Positions 45,653-56,111 of a DNA stretch of 64,000 nucleotides are shown piece after piece (the first letter of the stretch is position 1; each line of letters opens with the position of its first letter). The notes beneath the pieces are model-generated. The model saw only the letters and a list, made by a program, of their open reading frames with translations, was not told the DNA's origin and did no database searches. The stretch comes from Pseudozobellia thermophila (GTDB taxonomy: Bacteria > Bacteroidota > Bacteroidia > Flavobacteriales > Flavobacteriaceae). Position numbers and translations under genes: made by a program. The stretch covers positions 248,001 through 312,000 of the forward strand of contig NZ_FQYU01000002.1 of assembly GCF_900141855.1 (NCBI RefSeq), written 5' to 3'.

Positions 45653-46582
45653 TCATTCTTCCCCTTCGACCTTAGGCTTTGGGTAGTATTTGATCTTACG
45701 GGTTTTATAGGTATTATCGGGAGTAATAATCTCCTTGACCCAATTGTTGGCTTCGCTTCCATCGAATTGATAGATGTACTCCTTGGTTGAGGTAAACCCG
45801 TTTTTTTTGGTCTTTTTCCGACTCAAGATTCCTTCTTCGTCATAAATATAGGTCACCTCCTCCTGCAAGATCCATTTTCCGGTCGGGGCATCGTAAAGGG
45901 CCAAACTATGGAACAAGGGCCTTTCGTTGCCGTCTACGATCTCCAGGGTTTTGGTGCTAAGCTCCCCGTCAAGGTATTCATGTGTCAAAACAGTCTTCTG
46001 CAACGAATCCGTTTCTACATAGGCAAGGGATGTTTGGACGGTCTTCGCCAAAACACCGTTCAACCTTTGGGAAACTAACTCCAGGCTATCGCTTTTTTCA
46101 TAGGAAAACGTCCTTTGGTCGATTCCATCGGTATCGATATGTTCGATACTTTCCAGTCTTCCCTCATCGCCATATCGATAGATATTCTTCTCCAAAAGCT
46201 TTTTTTCGTAAGAGACGATCTTCTCGGTCAACCTATGTTCGGGAAGGCTGTCGTACCCATAGAAATTGGCAATGGAGGTTGCCTTATCAAAGGCATTGTC
46301 GAGATAGTTCTCAACACGTCTTTCTCTAAGGCGCCCGTTTTTGTACTTATAGTATGTCGTCTCGTAATCGGTATCGTTGAAACGGGTAATCGATTTGGTC
46401 AGCCTGCCCGATTCGTCGAAATAATATTCCTCCTTACCGTAATCGGTAATAACCGTACATGATTTGACCCTTCCCCTCAAATCAAAGTCCTCTACCCTAA
46501 AAGTCTCTACTTCTTGGGCGGACAGCGAAATGGAAAGGAGTACGAAAAGGTTTAAAAAAAGAAGTTGGTGCTTTCTTGACAT
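45653..46582 (-). CDS. Exported hypothetical protein with YD-like repeats
   Basis: A 309-residue protein with a Sec signal peptide (MSRKHQLLFLNLFVLLSISLSAQ, cut near residue 23). The body repeats short beta hairpins such as EYYFDESGRLTKSITRF, YRYGDEGRLESIEHI and YIYDEEGILSRKKTKK, which look like degenerate RHS/YD or MORN-like repeats. No enzyme motif is seen. It ends five bases from the convergent SnoaL gene. Such repeat proteins may bind envelope polymers, but the function is unknown. Confidence 0.7.
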   Translation of the reverse strand: MSRKHQLLFLNLFVLLSISLSAQEVETFRVEDFDLRGRVKSCTVITDYGKEEYYFDESGRLTKSITRFNDTDYETTYYKYKNGRLRERRVENYLDNAFDKATSIANFYGYDSLPEHRLTEKIVSYEKKLLEKNIYRYGDEGRLESIEHIDTDGIDQRTFSYEKSDSLELVSQRLNGVLAKTVQTSLAYVETDSLQKTVLTHEYLDGELSTKTLEIVDGNERPLFHSLALYDAPTGKWILQEEVTYIYDEEGILSRKKTKKNGFTSTKEYIYQFDGSEANNWVKEIITPDNTYKTRKIKYYPKPKVEGEE

Positions 46583-46646
46583 ACTACAAATTTAGCTGTA
46601 ATTACTTCAACTAAAAACAAAAGCCGTACCATTTCGACAAATCGAA

Positions 46647-46679
46647 GAGGCCCACTCGGTATAATACCAAGTGGGCCTC
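46647..46679 (-). terminator. Hairpin downstream of dnaK
   Basis: A 10-bp perfect stem GAGGCCCACT (46647-46656) / AGTGGGCCTC (46670-46679) continues inside as GGT/ACC. It lies 27 bases after the dnaK stop. The T run after it on the minus strand is weak (TTCGATTTG), so termination is likely but not certain. Confidence 0.6.
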
Positions 46680-46705
46680 GCCTATACTTAAACTAAAATC
46701 AAACT

Positions 46706-48610
46706 TTACTTGACCTCTTCGAAGTCTACATCTTCGACATTGTCACTTTCGCCCGCATTGGAGCTCGCCGTATCCTCACCATTGGCCGAGGGGCCACCTG
46801 CTTGCTCGGCCTGTGCCTTGTACATTTCTTCGGAGGCTGCTTTCCAAGCCTCGTTGATTTTGTCCAAAGCCGGTGTTATCAGGGCCAAATCCTTGCTCGC
46901 ATGCGCTTTTTTCAATTCTTCAAGCGCATCTTCGATAGGCTTTTTCTTATCGGCGGACAACTTATCGCCGAATTCCTTCAACTGTTTCTCTGTCTGGAAG
47001 ACCATACTATCGGCCTCGTTCAACTTATCCGCAGTTTCCTTGGCTTTTTTATCCGCTTCGGCGTTGGCTTCCGCCTCTGCCTTCATTTTCTTGATTTCTT
47101 CTTCTGTAAGTCCGGAAGAAGCTTCAATTCGAATATCCTGTGATTTACCTGTCGCCTTATCGGTTGCCGAAACCTTTATGATCCCGTTTGCATCGATATC
47201 GAAGGTTACTTCGATTTGAGGTGTACCCCTTGGCGCAGGTGGAATACCGTCCAAATGGAACCTACCGATCGTTTTGTTGTCGGCCGCCATGGGGCGCTCA
47301 CCTTGCAACACATGGATCTCTACCGATGGCTGATTGTCGGCAGCGGTCGAGAACACCTGCGATTTCTTGGTAGGGATGGTCGTATTCGCCTCGATCAATT
47401 TGGTCATGACCCCGCCCATGGTCTCGATACCCAGCGACAATGGGGTTACGTCTAACAGCAATACATCCTTTACATCTCCCGTAAGTACACCACCTTGGAT
47501 GGCGGCACCGATGGCCACGACCTCATCGGGGTTCACCCCTTTTGACGGTTTTTTACCGAAGAATTTTTCAACGGCTTCCTGTACTGCCGGAATCCTTGTA
47601 GAACCACCGACCAAGATAATCTCATCGATATCGCTCTTTGAAAGTCCGGCTGCTTTTAAGGCAGACTCACAGGGTGCGATCGTTCTTTTCACCAAATCCT
47701 CTATCAATTGCTCGAACTTCGAACGGGTCAACGAACGCACCAAGTGTTTGGGGCCCGAAGCGGTTGCGGTTACGTAAGGCAGGTTGATTTCGGTTTGTGC
47801 CGAGGAAGACAATTCGATTTTTGCCTTTTCGGCAGCTTCCCTAAGGCGTTGAAGCGCCATGGCATCTTCCCTAAGGTCGATTCCCTCGTCTTTTTTAAAC
47901 TCCTCGGCCAACCAGTTGATGATCTTCTGGTCGACGTCGTCACCGCCCAAGTGGGTATCGCCATCGGTAGACAATACTTCAAAAACCCCATCTCCCAATT
48001 CGAGGATGGAGACATCGTGCGTACCGCCACCAAAGTCGAAGACCACGATTTTTTGGTCTGTATCTTTCTTGTCAAGACCGTAGGCCAATGAAGCGGCTGT
48101 CGGTTCGTTGATAATTCGCTCTACGGTAAGTCCGGCGATTTCACCGGCCTCTTTGGTCGCTTGGCGCTGCGCGTCGTTAAAATAGGCCGGTACGGTAATT
48201 ACGGCACGGCTTACGTCTTGCCCCAAATAATCCTCTGCCGTCTTCTTCATTTTTTGAAGAACCATGGCCGAAAGTTCCTGGGGTGTATATAAACGTCCTT
48301 CAATATCTACTCGTGGCGTATCGTTGTCTCCCTTAACCACTTTATAAGGAACCCTCTCCGCTTCCTTTTGGGATTCGGAATACTTGTTACCCATAAAACG
48401 TTTGATCGAGTATATGGTTTTGTTGGGGTTGGTCACCGCTTGCCTTTTGGCCGGGTCGCCAACTTTAATCTCGCCACCATCTACGAAAGCGATAACGGAC
48501 GGAGTAGTTCGTTTTCCTTCTGCATTTGGAATTACGACGGGCTCATTACCCTCCATTACGGAGACGCAGGAGTTGGTCGTACCCAAATCTATTCCTATAA
48601 TTTTGCTCAT
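46706..48610 (-). CDS. dnaK: Molecular chaperone DnaK (Hsp70)
   Basis: A 634-residue Hsp70. The nucleotide-binding domain has [21 protein letters not shown] at the start, [18 protein letters not shown] and [12 protein letters not shown]; the substrate domain has [14 protein letters not shown]; the C-terminal lid ends with the acidic [12 protein letters not shown]. The start at 48610 is chosen because the 44 residues readable upstream are not part of any DnaK. It is not next to dnaJ or grpE here, as is usual in Flavobacteriia. Confidence 0.98.
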   Translation of the reverse strand: MSKIIGIDLGTTNSCVSVMEGNEPVVIPNAEGKRTTPSVIAFVDGGEIKVGDPAKRQAVTNPNKTIYSIKRFMGNKYSESQKEAERVPYKVVKGDNDTPRVDIEGRLYTPQELSAMVLQKMKKTAEDYLGQDVSRAVITVPAYFNDAQRQATKEAGEIAGLTVERIINEPTAASLAYGLDKKDTDQKIVVFDFGGGTHDVSILELGDGVFEVLSTDGDTHLGGDDVDQKIINWLAEEFKKDEGIDLREDAMALQRLREAAEKAKIELSSSAQTEINLPYVTATASGPKHLVRSLTRSKFEQLIEDLVKRTIAPCESALKAAGLSKSDIDEIILVGGSTRIPAVQEAVEKFFGKKPSKGVNPDEVVAIGAAIQGGVLTGDVKDVLLLDVTPLSLGIETMGGVMTKLIEANTTIPTKKSQVFSTAADNQPSVEIHVLQGERPMAADNKTIGRFHLDGIPPAPRGTPQIEVTFDIDANGIIKVSATDKATGKSQDIRIEASSGLTEEEIKKMKAEAEANAEADKKAKETADKLNEADSMVFQTEKQLKEFGDKLSADKKKPIEDALEELKKAHASKDLALITPALDKINEAWKAASEEMYKAQAEQAGGPSANGEDTASSNAGESDNVEDVDFEEVK

Positions 48611-48820
48611 TCTATATATGTTATTAAATATTAGTGCTTGTTTTTTAAACCAATTCCTAAATGTCAAACAATATGCCAAGCCCCGGCAACATGACATGAT
48701 GTCATTTGTAGCGTTTTCCCCTACCTCCCCTTCCCCACCCATTTCGTTTATTTACAAAGCCAAAGTCGGTTAAACCGACTAATTTTTCTATTTTGCAGCA
48801 TATGACAATTCAACACTACT

Positions 48821-49990
48821 ATGGAATTCAATAGACGAAGTTTTTTAAGAAAAAGTGCGGTTTCGGCCGCTGGTTTGGCCGCTACATCGATGCTTCCGTT
48901 CGACGTGTATGCCAACGACCACAATACAAAAAGGATAAGGGAGATTCGGGTGCCGGCCTCCCAAAGGCCCAAAATAGAGAACAAGATACGTTTTTCGGTC
49001 ATTGGCATCAACCACGGGCATATTTACGGCATGGTCAATTCGCTGCTTTCGGGCGGGGGAACCTTGGTAGCCGTTTATGCCAAAGAAGCCGACCTATTGA
49101 AGAACTTTACCAAAAGATACCCCGAGGTGAAAATTGTCAAAAGCGAGGACGAAATCATTCAAGACGACTCGATACAATTGGTTGCGAGTGCCGCCATACC
49201 GGTTGAACGCGCACCGATAGGGATACGCGTCATGAAGTCGGGAAAGGACTATATGACCGACAAACCCGGCATTCTCACCTTCAACCAATTCAACGAGGTA
49301 AAAAAGGTTCAGAAAGAAACGGGGCGTATCTATTCGATCGTCTATAGCGAACGCTTGGCCAACCCCGCATCGGTCATGGCCAGTAAATTGGTTCAGGAAG
49401 GAGCCATCGGAAAAGTGGTCCAGCTCATCGGCCTCGGTCCCCACCGCATGCGCCCCGAAAGCCGGCCCGATTGGTTTTTCTATCCTGAAAAGGCAGGGGG
49501 CATCCTTTGCGACATCGGATCCCATCAATGCGACCAGTTTCTCCATTACACCAATTCAAAGGAAGCCGAGGTCAGCGTCTCGCAAGTAGGCAACTTTGGC
49601 ATGCCCGACTATCCCGACTACCAAGATTTTGGCGATATGATGGTACGGAGCGGCCACGCCACCGGTTATATACGTATCGATTGGTTTACACCCGAGGGGC
49701 TGGGCACCTGGGGCGACGGCAGAACTTTTATCCTGGGCACCGAAGGTTATATCGAAATGCGCAAATACATCGATATTGCAGGAAGGCCCAAGGGCAACCA
49801 CCTGTTTTTAGTCGACCAAAAGGAGACCAAGTATTTCGATTGCAGCAATGTCCATATGCCCTTTGGGGAACAGCTGGTCAACGATGTGGTCAACCGCACC
49901 GAGACCGCCATGCCCCAAGACCATTGTTTTTTGGCCACCGAACTGGCTCTCACGGCACAGGAGAAAGCGTTCAGGCTGAACATGGGGTGA
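48821..49990 (+). CDS. Tat-exported Gfo/Idh/MocA family oxidoreductase
   Basis: A 389-residue protein with a Tat signal (NRRSFLRKSAVSAAGLAAT, residues 4-22). After it is a Gfo/Idh/MocA Rossmann fold beginning RFSVIGINHGHIYGMVNSL and a C-terminal domain with GGILCDIGSHQCDQFLHY. The usual EKP motif is DKPGI. Export of a pre-loaded NAD(P) protein fits oxidation or reduction of a sugar in the periplasm. It is a single gene between dnaK and an outer membrane beta-barrel gene, so the target cannot be named. Confidence 0.87.
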   Translation: MEFNRRSFLRKSAVSAAGLAATSMLPFDVYANDHNTKRIREIRVPASQRPKIENKIRFSVIGINHGHIYGMVNSLLSGGGTLVAVYAKEADLLKNFTKRYPEVKIVKSEDEIIQDDSIQLVASAAIPVERAPIGIRVMKSGKDYMTDKPGILTFNQFNEVKKVQKETGRIYSIVYSERLANPASVMASKLVQEGAIGKVVQLIGLGPHRMRPESRPDWFFYPEKAGGILCDIGSHQCDQFLHYTNSKEAEVSVSQVGNFGMPDYPDYQDFGDMMVRSGHATGYIRIDWFTPEGLGTWGDGRTFILGTEGYIEMRKYIDIAGRPKGNHLFLVDQKETKYFDCSNVHMPFGEQLVNDVVNRTETAMPQDHCFLATELALTAQEKAFRLNMG

Positions 49991-50115
49991 TATTTACCAT
50001 TTCCCATACCCCAAATGTACCCTACTTTTAACGATTTTTATTAACCTATCGGCGGATAAACTAAACGAAGCAGTACCGAAAAAATATTTTTGTTTTTCAC
50101 TAGTCCCGAAAAACT

Positions 50116-51363
50116 ATGAAAAATTATTTCTTGGCTATCGCCCTAACCCTTGTGGGTTTCGAAACCCTTGCCCAGTTCGATTATAGGGAAGGGTACATCA
50201 TCAACAATTTAAACGATACGATTTACGGCTACATCGATTATCGGGGAAATCAATCAAACGCCAAGAAATGTGTCTTTAAAAAAACGAAGAATAGTGACAG
50301 TAGGTCGTACTCCCCAAAAGAATTAAAGGCGTACAGCTACGAAAATGGAAGGTATTATTTATCGAAACCCCTCAACCTCGATGGCAAGGAAGATACTTTT
50401 TTTCTTGAATATTTATTTGAGGGGGCGGTTGACTTTTTCTACCTGAATCTCAATGGCAGGGATCATTACCTAGCCAGTGATGAAAGCGGAACCCTTTCTT
50501 TGCTCAAAAACGAAGAAAGGGAAATTGTTAAAAACGGTAAGAAGTACGTACTTGAAACCAAAGAGTTCCGTACGACGCTAAGCCTGATTTTTCACAAGAG
50601 TGCAATTATTCAAAAAGAAGTAAGAACCCTTTCCTTAAACCGAAATTCCCTAGTAAAAATTGCGAAAAAGTACCACAAGGAAGTTGCCGGGCAAGAACCC
50701 TATTACGTTCATGGTGAAAAAGCATCAACCCCCGTTTATTCTTACGGACCCCTGATCGGAATAAACATGGTCAATATTTCCCATGGCGATAATCTTCAGG
50801 ACCGGTTTTATTATTTTAGGGGAAGTTTGTCCAGTCCTTCCTTTTCACCCAGTATCGGATTTTTCTTCAAAACCAATTTCCCAAGGATCAATGAAAAAAT
50901 AAACCTGCAGTGGTTTGCCAATTTTTATTACGAAAATTTGGAATGGGCCCACGATAGGCAAGAAACACTATATCATTTTACCGAAATCAACAACATCAGT
51001 TCAAAAAGATGGTTTTGGTCCAATAATCTATCGATAAAATATGAATTCCCAAGAGGAAAAGTCAAGCCGACATTTCAAATTGGCGCATTCAATAATTTAG
51101 AACTGTCCTCTAGCTATAAGCAAGAATACGAATTAAGGAACACCAATGGAATAACCACAAGAACGGATGAAAGTACCACGAGTCCATTTTCCAAGTTAAA
51201 TTTGGGATTCTCATTGGGGGCAGGCATAAAGACCATGGTCTTGAAAAAGGAAATCTACCTCGACCTTGTTTATAATAGATCCGGTATCCTCGATAAATTT
51301 GAAGGCCTTAACCAAAATATGTTGGCCCTAAATATTGGCATCCCCTTACAAAAAGGCAGCTAG
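50116..51363 (+). CDS. Outer membrane beta-barrel-like hypothetical protein
   Basis: A 415-residue exported protein with a signal peptide (cut near residue 20, TLAQFD). The N-terminal part (YIINNLNDTIYGYIDYRGNQ) is common in Bacteroidota proteins of unknown function. The C-terminal 200 residues alternate hydrophobic and polar residues like a PorT-type beta barrel (GINMVNISHG, LGFSLGAGIKTMVL). Base composition is a little more AT-rich than in neighbouring genes. It has no obvious partner. Confidence 0.65.
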   Translation: MKNYFLAIALTLVGFETLAQFDYREGYIINNLNDTIYGYIDYRGNQSNAKKCVFKKTKNSDSRSYSPKELKAYSYENGRYYLSKPLNLDGKEDTFFLEYLFEGAVDFFYLNLNGRDHYLASDESGTLSLLKNEEREIVKNGKKYVLETKEFRTTLSLIFHKSAIIQKEVRTLSLNRNSLVKIAKKYHKEVAGQEPYYVHGEKASTPVYSYGPLIGINMVNISHGDNLQDRFYYFRGSLSSPSFSPSIGFFFKTNFPRINEKINLQWFANFYYENLEWAHDRQETLYHFTEINNISSKRWFWSNNLSIKYEFPRGKVKPTFQIGAFNNLELSSSYKQEYELRNTNGITTRTDESTTSPFSKLNLGFSLGAGIKTMVLKKEIYLDLVYNRSGILDKFEGLNQNMLALNIGIPLQKGS

Positions 51364-51400
51364 CATCCCTTGCCGTTTACATGCTTCCTGTTTTTAAGTA

Positions 51401-51408
51401 TATCTTTG
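51401..51408 (+). promoter_or_regulatory. TAnnTTTG -7 box before the serine ammonia-lyase gene
   Basis: A perfect TATCTTTG lies 19 bases before the ATG at 51428. The -33 region 19 bases upstream has only a partial match (TTTAC). Confidence 0.5.
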
Positions 51409-51427
51409 TCTTAAACTAATTTTTGCC

Positions 51428-52858
51428 ATGGAGTGCATCAGTGTTTTCGACATGCTTAAAATCGGCATCGGCCCTTCGAGTTCCCATACCTTAGGCCCTT
51501 GGCGGGCCGCCGAACGTTGGATCGAGGAGCTGAGATCGGCCGGCCTGTTCAACGAAGTGGAAACGATCGACGTCCATATGTACGGTTCGCTTTCGTTGAC
51601 CGGCAAGGGCCACGCCACCGATTATGCCGTAATGCTCGGCCTCTCTGGCAAAGATCCCGTAACCATACCCATAGCGCAGATCCATACCACGGTCGAACGC
51701 ATTCAAGAAAACAAGACCATCAATTTCGGGGGAGAACGCCGATTGCCCTTTGACCCCGACCGCCATATCCATTTTCATCGAAAATTTCTCGACTTCCATG
51801 CAAACGGAATCAAATTCGAGGCGCATTTAAGATCGGGAAGCAAAAAATCGAAAACCTACTACTCCATCGGGGGCGGTTTTGTGGTGGTAAAGGAACGGAA
51901 AAACGCCAAGCGAAAGATAGCGGACTTTCACCGTTTTCCCTGCCCGATTGAAAATGGCGAACAATTGCTCGGTTATTGCAGAGAGGAAAACAAATCCATT
52001 TCGCAGATCGTTCTCAAGAACGAACTGTCGTTACGGAACAAAAAGGAAATTGAACGCGAAGCCCAAAAGGTGTGGAACACAATGTTAGAATGCATGTATA
52101 CGGGCTGCCACACCGATGGCATACTACCTGGCGGGCTGAACGTCCATCGACGCGCATCCGGCCTAAACAAGGGGCTGCTGGGGGCGAATTACAACACCTA
52201 TGCCACGCCGCAAGAATGGCTGCAAACGATTCGAAAAACCAAGGTCAAATTCCGTCAAATCTTTAAATGGGTAAGCTGTTTCGCCCTGGCCGTGAACGAG
52301 GTAAATGCCTCCTTGGGCCGTGTGGTCACCGCCCCTACAAACGGCAGTGCAGGGGTTATTCCCGCTGTATTGATGTATTACTTGACCATAGAAGACCACA
52401 AGGCCGGTTTTGAGCAGATCCGGCAATTCCTGTTCGTAGCCGGCGAAATAGGCAGCATTTTTAAGAAAGGGGCAACCATTTCAGCGGCCATGGGCGGTTG
52501 CCAAGCCGAGATCGGAGTGTCGTCGGCCATGGCGGCAGGGGGACTGACCGAGCTTTTGGGTGGAAGTCCCGAACAAGTCTTGATGGCGGCCGAAATCGCC
52601 ATGGAGCATCATTTGGGACTTACCTGCGACCCTGTAGGCGGCTTGGTTCAAATACCCTGTATCGAACGCAATTCGATGGGGGCCATCAAGGCCATCAACG
52701 CGGCCGAACTGGCCTTGGACAGTAATCCCAAAGACGCCAAGGTACCTCTCGACAAGGTAGTGGAAACCATGTGGGCCACGGCCAAGGATATGAGCTCCAA
52801 ATACAAAGAGACCTCCAAAGGAGGTCTCGCTGTCGGTATCAACATGAGCGATTGTTAG
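51428..52858 (+). CDS. sdaA: L-serine ammonia-lyase, single-chain Fe-S type
   Basis: A 476-residue iron-sulfur L-serine dehydratase with the beta domain ([23 protein letters not shown]) and alpha domain ([29 protein letters not shown]) in one chain. The C-terminal [14 protein letters not shown] carries Fe-S cluster cysteines. It converts L-serine to pyruvate and ammonia. The gene is alone with its own promoter box. It is convergent with the DUF1080 gene, with only 34 bases between. Confidence 0.95.
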   Translation: MECISVFDMLKIGIGPSSSHTLGPWRAAERWIEELRSAGLFNEVETIDVHMYGSLSLTGKGHATDYAVMLGLSGKDPVTIPIAQIHTTVERIQENKTINFGGERRLPFDPDRHIHFHRKFLDFHANGIKFEAHLRSGSKKSKTYYSIGGGFVVVKERKNAKRKIADFHRFPCPIENGEQLLGYCREENKSISQIVLKNELSLRNKKEIEREAQKVWNTMLECMYTGCHTDGILPGGLNVHRRASGLNKGLLGANYNTYATPQEWLQTIRKTKVKFRQIFKWVSCFALAVNEVNASLGRVVTAPTNGSAGVIPAVLMYYLTIEDHKAGFEQIRQFLFVAGEIGSIFKKGATISAAMGGCQAEIGVSSAMAAGGLTELLGGSPEQVLMAAEIAMEHHLGLTCDPVGGLVQIPCIERNSMGAIKAINAAELALDSNPKDAKVPLDKVVETMWATAKDMSSKYKETSKGGLAVGINMSDC

Positions 52859-52892
52859 ATCGCCCATACCTATTTCGTACTTACGTCTTTCT

Positions 52893-53822
52893 TTAGTCTA
52901 TACGAGGGGTAACGGTGAACTTTCTGAACATAATGGGGCCGTGGTCACCTTGAATATAGAAAGGTCCGGGTTCGCCCTCCTTGCTATCCAAAGCACCACC
53001 GGTAATTCCCGGTATGTTCTGCCCACTAATAATGGTCTTGCCGTTGGCCACGACCGTTACGCGCCTTCCGATCAAGGTAATGTCGTAGGTCTGCCATTCG
53101 CTGGCCGGGTTGGCCGCCATTTCGTTGGGGGTCAAAAAGCCATAGATCCCGCCAAAGAGAACGTTGCTGGGTTCGCTTCCGTGGTCGTCGGTGATCTGCA
53201 CCTCATAGCGTCCGCGAAGGTAAACGCCACTATTGCTTCCGGGGGGTACCTTAAATTCGACGTGCAGTTTAAAATCCTGGAATTTCTCTTCGGTCACCAA
53301 ATTGGCTCCCGATTTCGGACTTTTAAGAATCCCGTCTTCGACGACCCATTGGTTTTTGCCCAAGGCCTTCCATCCCGATAAATCCTTGCCATTGAAAAGT
53401 TCGATGGGCTGTCCCCATTTCGGGTTCTCAACGTAGGTCAATTTGGGGGCGCGAACCGCCGTCCAATCATAGGTTTCCCCATGGGCAAAGGCCAGGGTTC
53501 CCTTTAGGCCCTCACCGTCTTTTGCCCCTTTTATGGTAAGGTCACCCAGATCAGGGGCCCACTGTGGTGGTATCGTAAAGGAGAACTTGCCATCCTTGGC
53601 CTTTACCTCGGATATGGGCCGGGCACTACCCGACCAGGAAACAAAACGGCCTACCAAGGTCTTGGAACCGGAATGTTTGATTTCCAACCAAGACGGTAGT
53701 TGCTTACCGTCCTTTTCAACAACCATATCCCACTTGCCCTCAAAAAATTTACTGTCCTGGGCATAAGCGTTGGAGCCCAAACACAAGGCTACGAAATAAA
53801 AGAAAATTGTAATTTTTTTCAT
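52893..53822 (-). CDS. Exported DUF1080 (3-keto-glycoside hydrolase-like) protein
   Basis: A 309-residue exported protein with signal peptide (cut near residue 21, NAYAQD). Residues 25-125 form a small beta-rich domain; the DUF1080 jelly-roll domain runs from about 140 (PIELFNGKDLSGWKALG) to the end, with NSGVYLRGRYEVQITDDHG and the terminal DHGPIMFRKFTV blocks. DUF1080 proteins have been tied to cleavage of 3-keto glycosides made by Gfo/Idh oxidoreductases. Such an oxidoreductase is encoded divergently 169 bases away, which supports that role here. Confidence 0.87.
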   Translation of the reverse strand: MKKITIFFYFVALCLGSNAYAQDSKFFEGKWDMVVEKDGKQLPSWLEIKHSGSKTLVGRFVSWSGSARPISEVKAKDGKFSFTIPPQWAPDLGDLTIKGAKDGEGLKGTLAFAHGETYDWTAVRAPKLTYVENPKWGQPIELFNGKDLSGWKALGKNQWVVEDGILKSPKSGANLVTEEKFQDFKLHVEFKVPPGSNSGVYLRGRYEVQITDDHGSEPSNVLFGGIYGFLTPNEMAANPASEWQTYDITLIGRRVTVVANGKTIISGQNIPGITGGALDSKEGEPGPFYIQGDHGPIMFRKFTVTPRID

Positions 53823-53991
53823 TATAGAGTTTTATTAAAATAAGATATCAAAGATAGGTATTACGCCCAAAAATGAACAAATATGACCGCGGAGTTTGGA
53901 AATTGATTATTAAAGACGGGATTTATTACAATTTTGACATATTTTATTAACTTTAGAAGCTAATTCTAATCCTTACTATATCCAAAAAGAC

Positions 53992-55458
53992 ATGAAAAAC
54001 AAGAAGACTAAATCTTCAACCAACTCCAGGCGTTCCTTTATTAAGAAGGGGGCTGCGGCATCTTCCATATTTATAGTGCCGCGCCATGTTCTGGGCGGAG
54101 TCGGCTACCTGGCCCCCAGCGACAAGTTGAACCTTGCCGCGATCGGTGCCGGTGGCAAAGGTGCCAGCGATATTGCCAATGCCTCCGTAAACGGCCGCGA
54201 AAACGTTGTAGCCCTCTGTGATGTGGACTTTGGCGGTTCCGCCAAAAAATCGGTCGAAAGATTCCCGAAGGCCAAATTGTACGCCGATTACCGTGAAATG
54301 CTGGACAAGGAGAAGGGCATCGATGCCGTTACCATCTCAACTCCCGACCATGTGCACGGACCTGCGGCCTCCTACGCCATGAACAGGGGCGTCCACGTCT
54401 ACGTACAAAAACCAATGACCCACAATATTCGCGAGGCCCGGATGCTTACCCAAATGGCCCGTGATAAAAAAATAGTAACCCAAATGGGTAACCAAGGGGG
54501 GTCGAACCCCTTACTGGGAATGGTCCAGAAATGGATCGACGACGATGCCATCGGGGCGGTTTCAAAGGTTCAGATTTGGACCAACAGACCCGTATGGCCG
54601 CAGGGCGGGGCCATGCCCGAGCCCAACCCTTCCTTGAAGCCCGATAGCTTAAACTGGGACCTTTGGCTCGGGCCCGCACCCGAAAAACCCTATACGCCCA
54701 ATCTACACCCGTTTAGCTGGAGGGGCTGGTGGGATTATGGTACAGGGGCCCTTGGTGATGTCGGATGCCACTTGATCGATATCCCTTTCAGGACCTTAGG
54801 GCTAAAATATCCTACGGATGCCGAGTGTAGCGTCGGTTCGGTATACTCCCAGATGTGGAACGCCGACTACCACCCCGAAGGTTGTCCGGCCTCATCGTTC
54901 ATTACACTTCATTTCGGCGCTACCGAGAAATCGAAATCTCCGATAGAAATGACCTGGAGCGATGGTGGAATCAGACCTGCCCATCCTGAAATCATACCTG
55001 CCAACAACGATATAGGAGGACCTGGAAGCAACAACGGCGTCCTTATCATTGGAGAAAAGGGTATTATCTCTACCAATATCAACGACAGTAGCCCCTTGAC
55101 CCCAAAACTATACCTTAACGACGGCACCACTGAATTTGGACCGGAAACGGAGCCAAACGACGAGCCGGAATACGGTCACCAACGTCTATGGGTCGATGCC
55201 TGTAAAGCCGGTTTCGGCAGTAAAGAGCACAAGGGACTGACCTCTTCGTTCGATTACGCAGGGCCCATGACCGAAACAGTTCTTATGGGCAATTTGGCCA
55301 TTCGAAGCTATCTGTTGAGAAAGGAAGACAGTAAAGGAAAAATGGACTTCTACGCCCGTAAAAAGTTGCTGTGGGACGGAGAGAACATGCGGATCACCAA
55401 CCTGGAGGAAGCCAACCAATACGTCGGCCGTACCTACAGAAAAGGCTGGGAACTATAA
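53992..55458 (+). CDS. Tat-exported Gfo/Idh/MocA family oxidoreductase (long form)
   Basis: A 488-residue protein with a Tat signal (SRRSFIKKGAAASSIFIV, residues 13-30). The Rossmann domain starts LNLAAIGAGGKGASDIANA; VQKPMTHN replaces the usual EKP, and the C-terminal domain holds WRGWWDYGTGALGDVGCHLIDIP with conserved Gly and His. This long form is common in Bacteroidota and Planctomycetes. It is divergent from a DUF1080 gene, so it may oxidise a glycoside to its 3-keto form in the periplasm for that partner to cleave. The exact sugar is unknown. Confidence 0.88.
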   Translation: MKNKKTKSSTNSRRSFIKKGAAASSIFIVPRHVLGGVGYLAPSDKLNLAAIGAGGKGASDIANASVNGRENVVALCDVDFGGSAKKSVERFPKAKLYADYREMLDKEKGIDAVTISTPDHVHGPAASYAMNRGVHVYVQKPMTHNIREARMLTQMARDKKIVTQMGNQGGSNPLLGMVQKWIDDDAIGAVSKVQIWTNRPVWPQGGAMPEPNPSLKPDSLNWDLWLGPAPEKPYTPNLHPFSWRGWWDYGTGALGDVGCHLIDIPFRTLGLKYPTDAECSVGSVYSQMWNADYHPEGCPASSFITLHFGATEKSKSPIEMTWSDGGIRPAHPEIIPANNDIGGPGSNNGVLIIGEKGIISTNINDSSPLTPKLYLNDGTTEFGPETEPNDEPEYGHQRLWVDACKAGFGSKEHKGLTSSFDYAGPMTETVLMGNLAIRSYLLRKEDSKGKMDFYARKKLLWDGENMRITNLEEANQYVGRTYRKGWEL

Positions 55459-55482
55459 TTCCGTTCCAAAAACCTATATACA

Positions 55483-55512
55483 ACGGGAAACCCAAAAGGT
55501 TTCCCGTTTTTT
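55483..55512. terminator. Bidirectional terminator between convergent genes
   Basis: A perfect 10-bp stem ACGGGAAACC (55483-55492) / GGTTTCCCGT (55498-55507) with a five-base loop and a T run on the right. It separates the Gfo/Idh gene from the convergent SnoaL-like gene. Confidence 0.85.
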
Positions 55513-55969
55513 ATTTGCAATCGGTCTTTCTACGGGTGTCGATCAGGTAAATGATCTGCCACCCCTTTTCGGCATCTTTTACCAACTGAAACGAATTTAC
55601 CCCACAATGGTGAAAAGCATCGTCGACCTTAAATTCATAGTCCGTCCAGGCATGGGCCATGGGACCATCGATTTGTATCGACCAATCGGTAATGACCTCT
55701 TGAAACTTCGTGGTTTTGGGTATGCCCACCAGGGACTTTAAAAAAGCGCTGAACTCCTGGCTTTTTACCAAGGCCTCCCCTTGTTCGTTATTGGCTATGG
55801 TCTGCAAGACTATCGATTCCGATACCGTTTCCTTTATGATAAGGGAGTCTTGTTTGTGAAATCCGTCAAAGAACCTATCGATAGTTCTACGCACTTCCGT
55901 TTCTTCCCCGTTTTGCCCAACGGCATCAAAGCAAATCAGCAAAAACATTGCCATTACCAAGTTTTTCAT
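55511..55969 (-). CDS. Exported nuclear-transport-factor-2-like (SnoaL) protein
   Basis: A 152-residue protein with a signal peptide (cut near residue 19, DAVGQN) and an NTF2/SnoaL-like fold: VRRTIDRFFDGFHKQDSLIIKETVSES, then AHAWTDYEFKVDDAFHHCGVNSFQLVK and a last strand GWQIIYLIDTRR. The conserved HCGVN segment and the family resemblance suggest a small binding or isomerase domain, with no known substrate. It is divergent from panB. Confidence 0.8.
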   Translation of the reverse strand: MKNLVMAMFLLICFDAVGQNGEETEVRRTIDRFFDGFHKQDSLIIKETVSESIVLQTIANNEQGEALVKSQEFSAFLKSLVGIPKTTKFQEVITDWSIQIDGPMAHAWTDYEFKVDDAFHHCGVNSFQLVKDAEKGWQIIYLIDTRRKTDCK

Positions 55970-56111
55970 AATCGTTTACCATTTAAACAGTTCGGTTAGC
56001 GCCCCCCCAAGGTAAGGATTTTTGAAAAAAACGCGGTCAACAGGAAACGGTACGGGCATTATTTTCCCCAAAACAAAATTCTTACTTTTATCCTTTCTAA
56101 ACCAAAAGTAA

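Noticed and set aside
48781-48800. TATTTTG before the Gfo/Idh gene as a promoter box
   Set aside because: One base short of TAnnTTTG and no -33 element; not safe to call.
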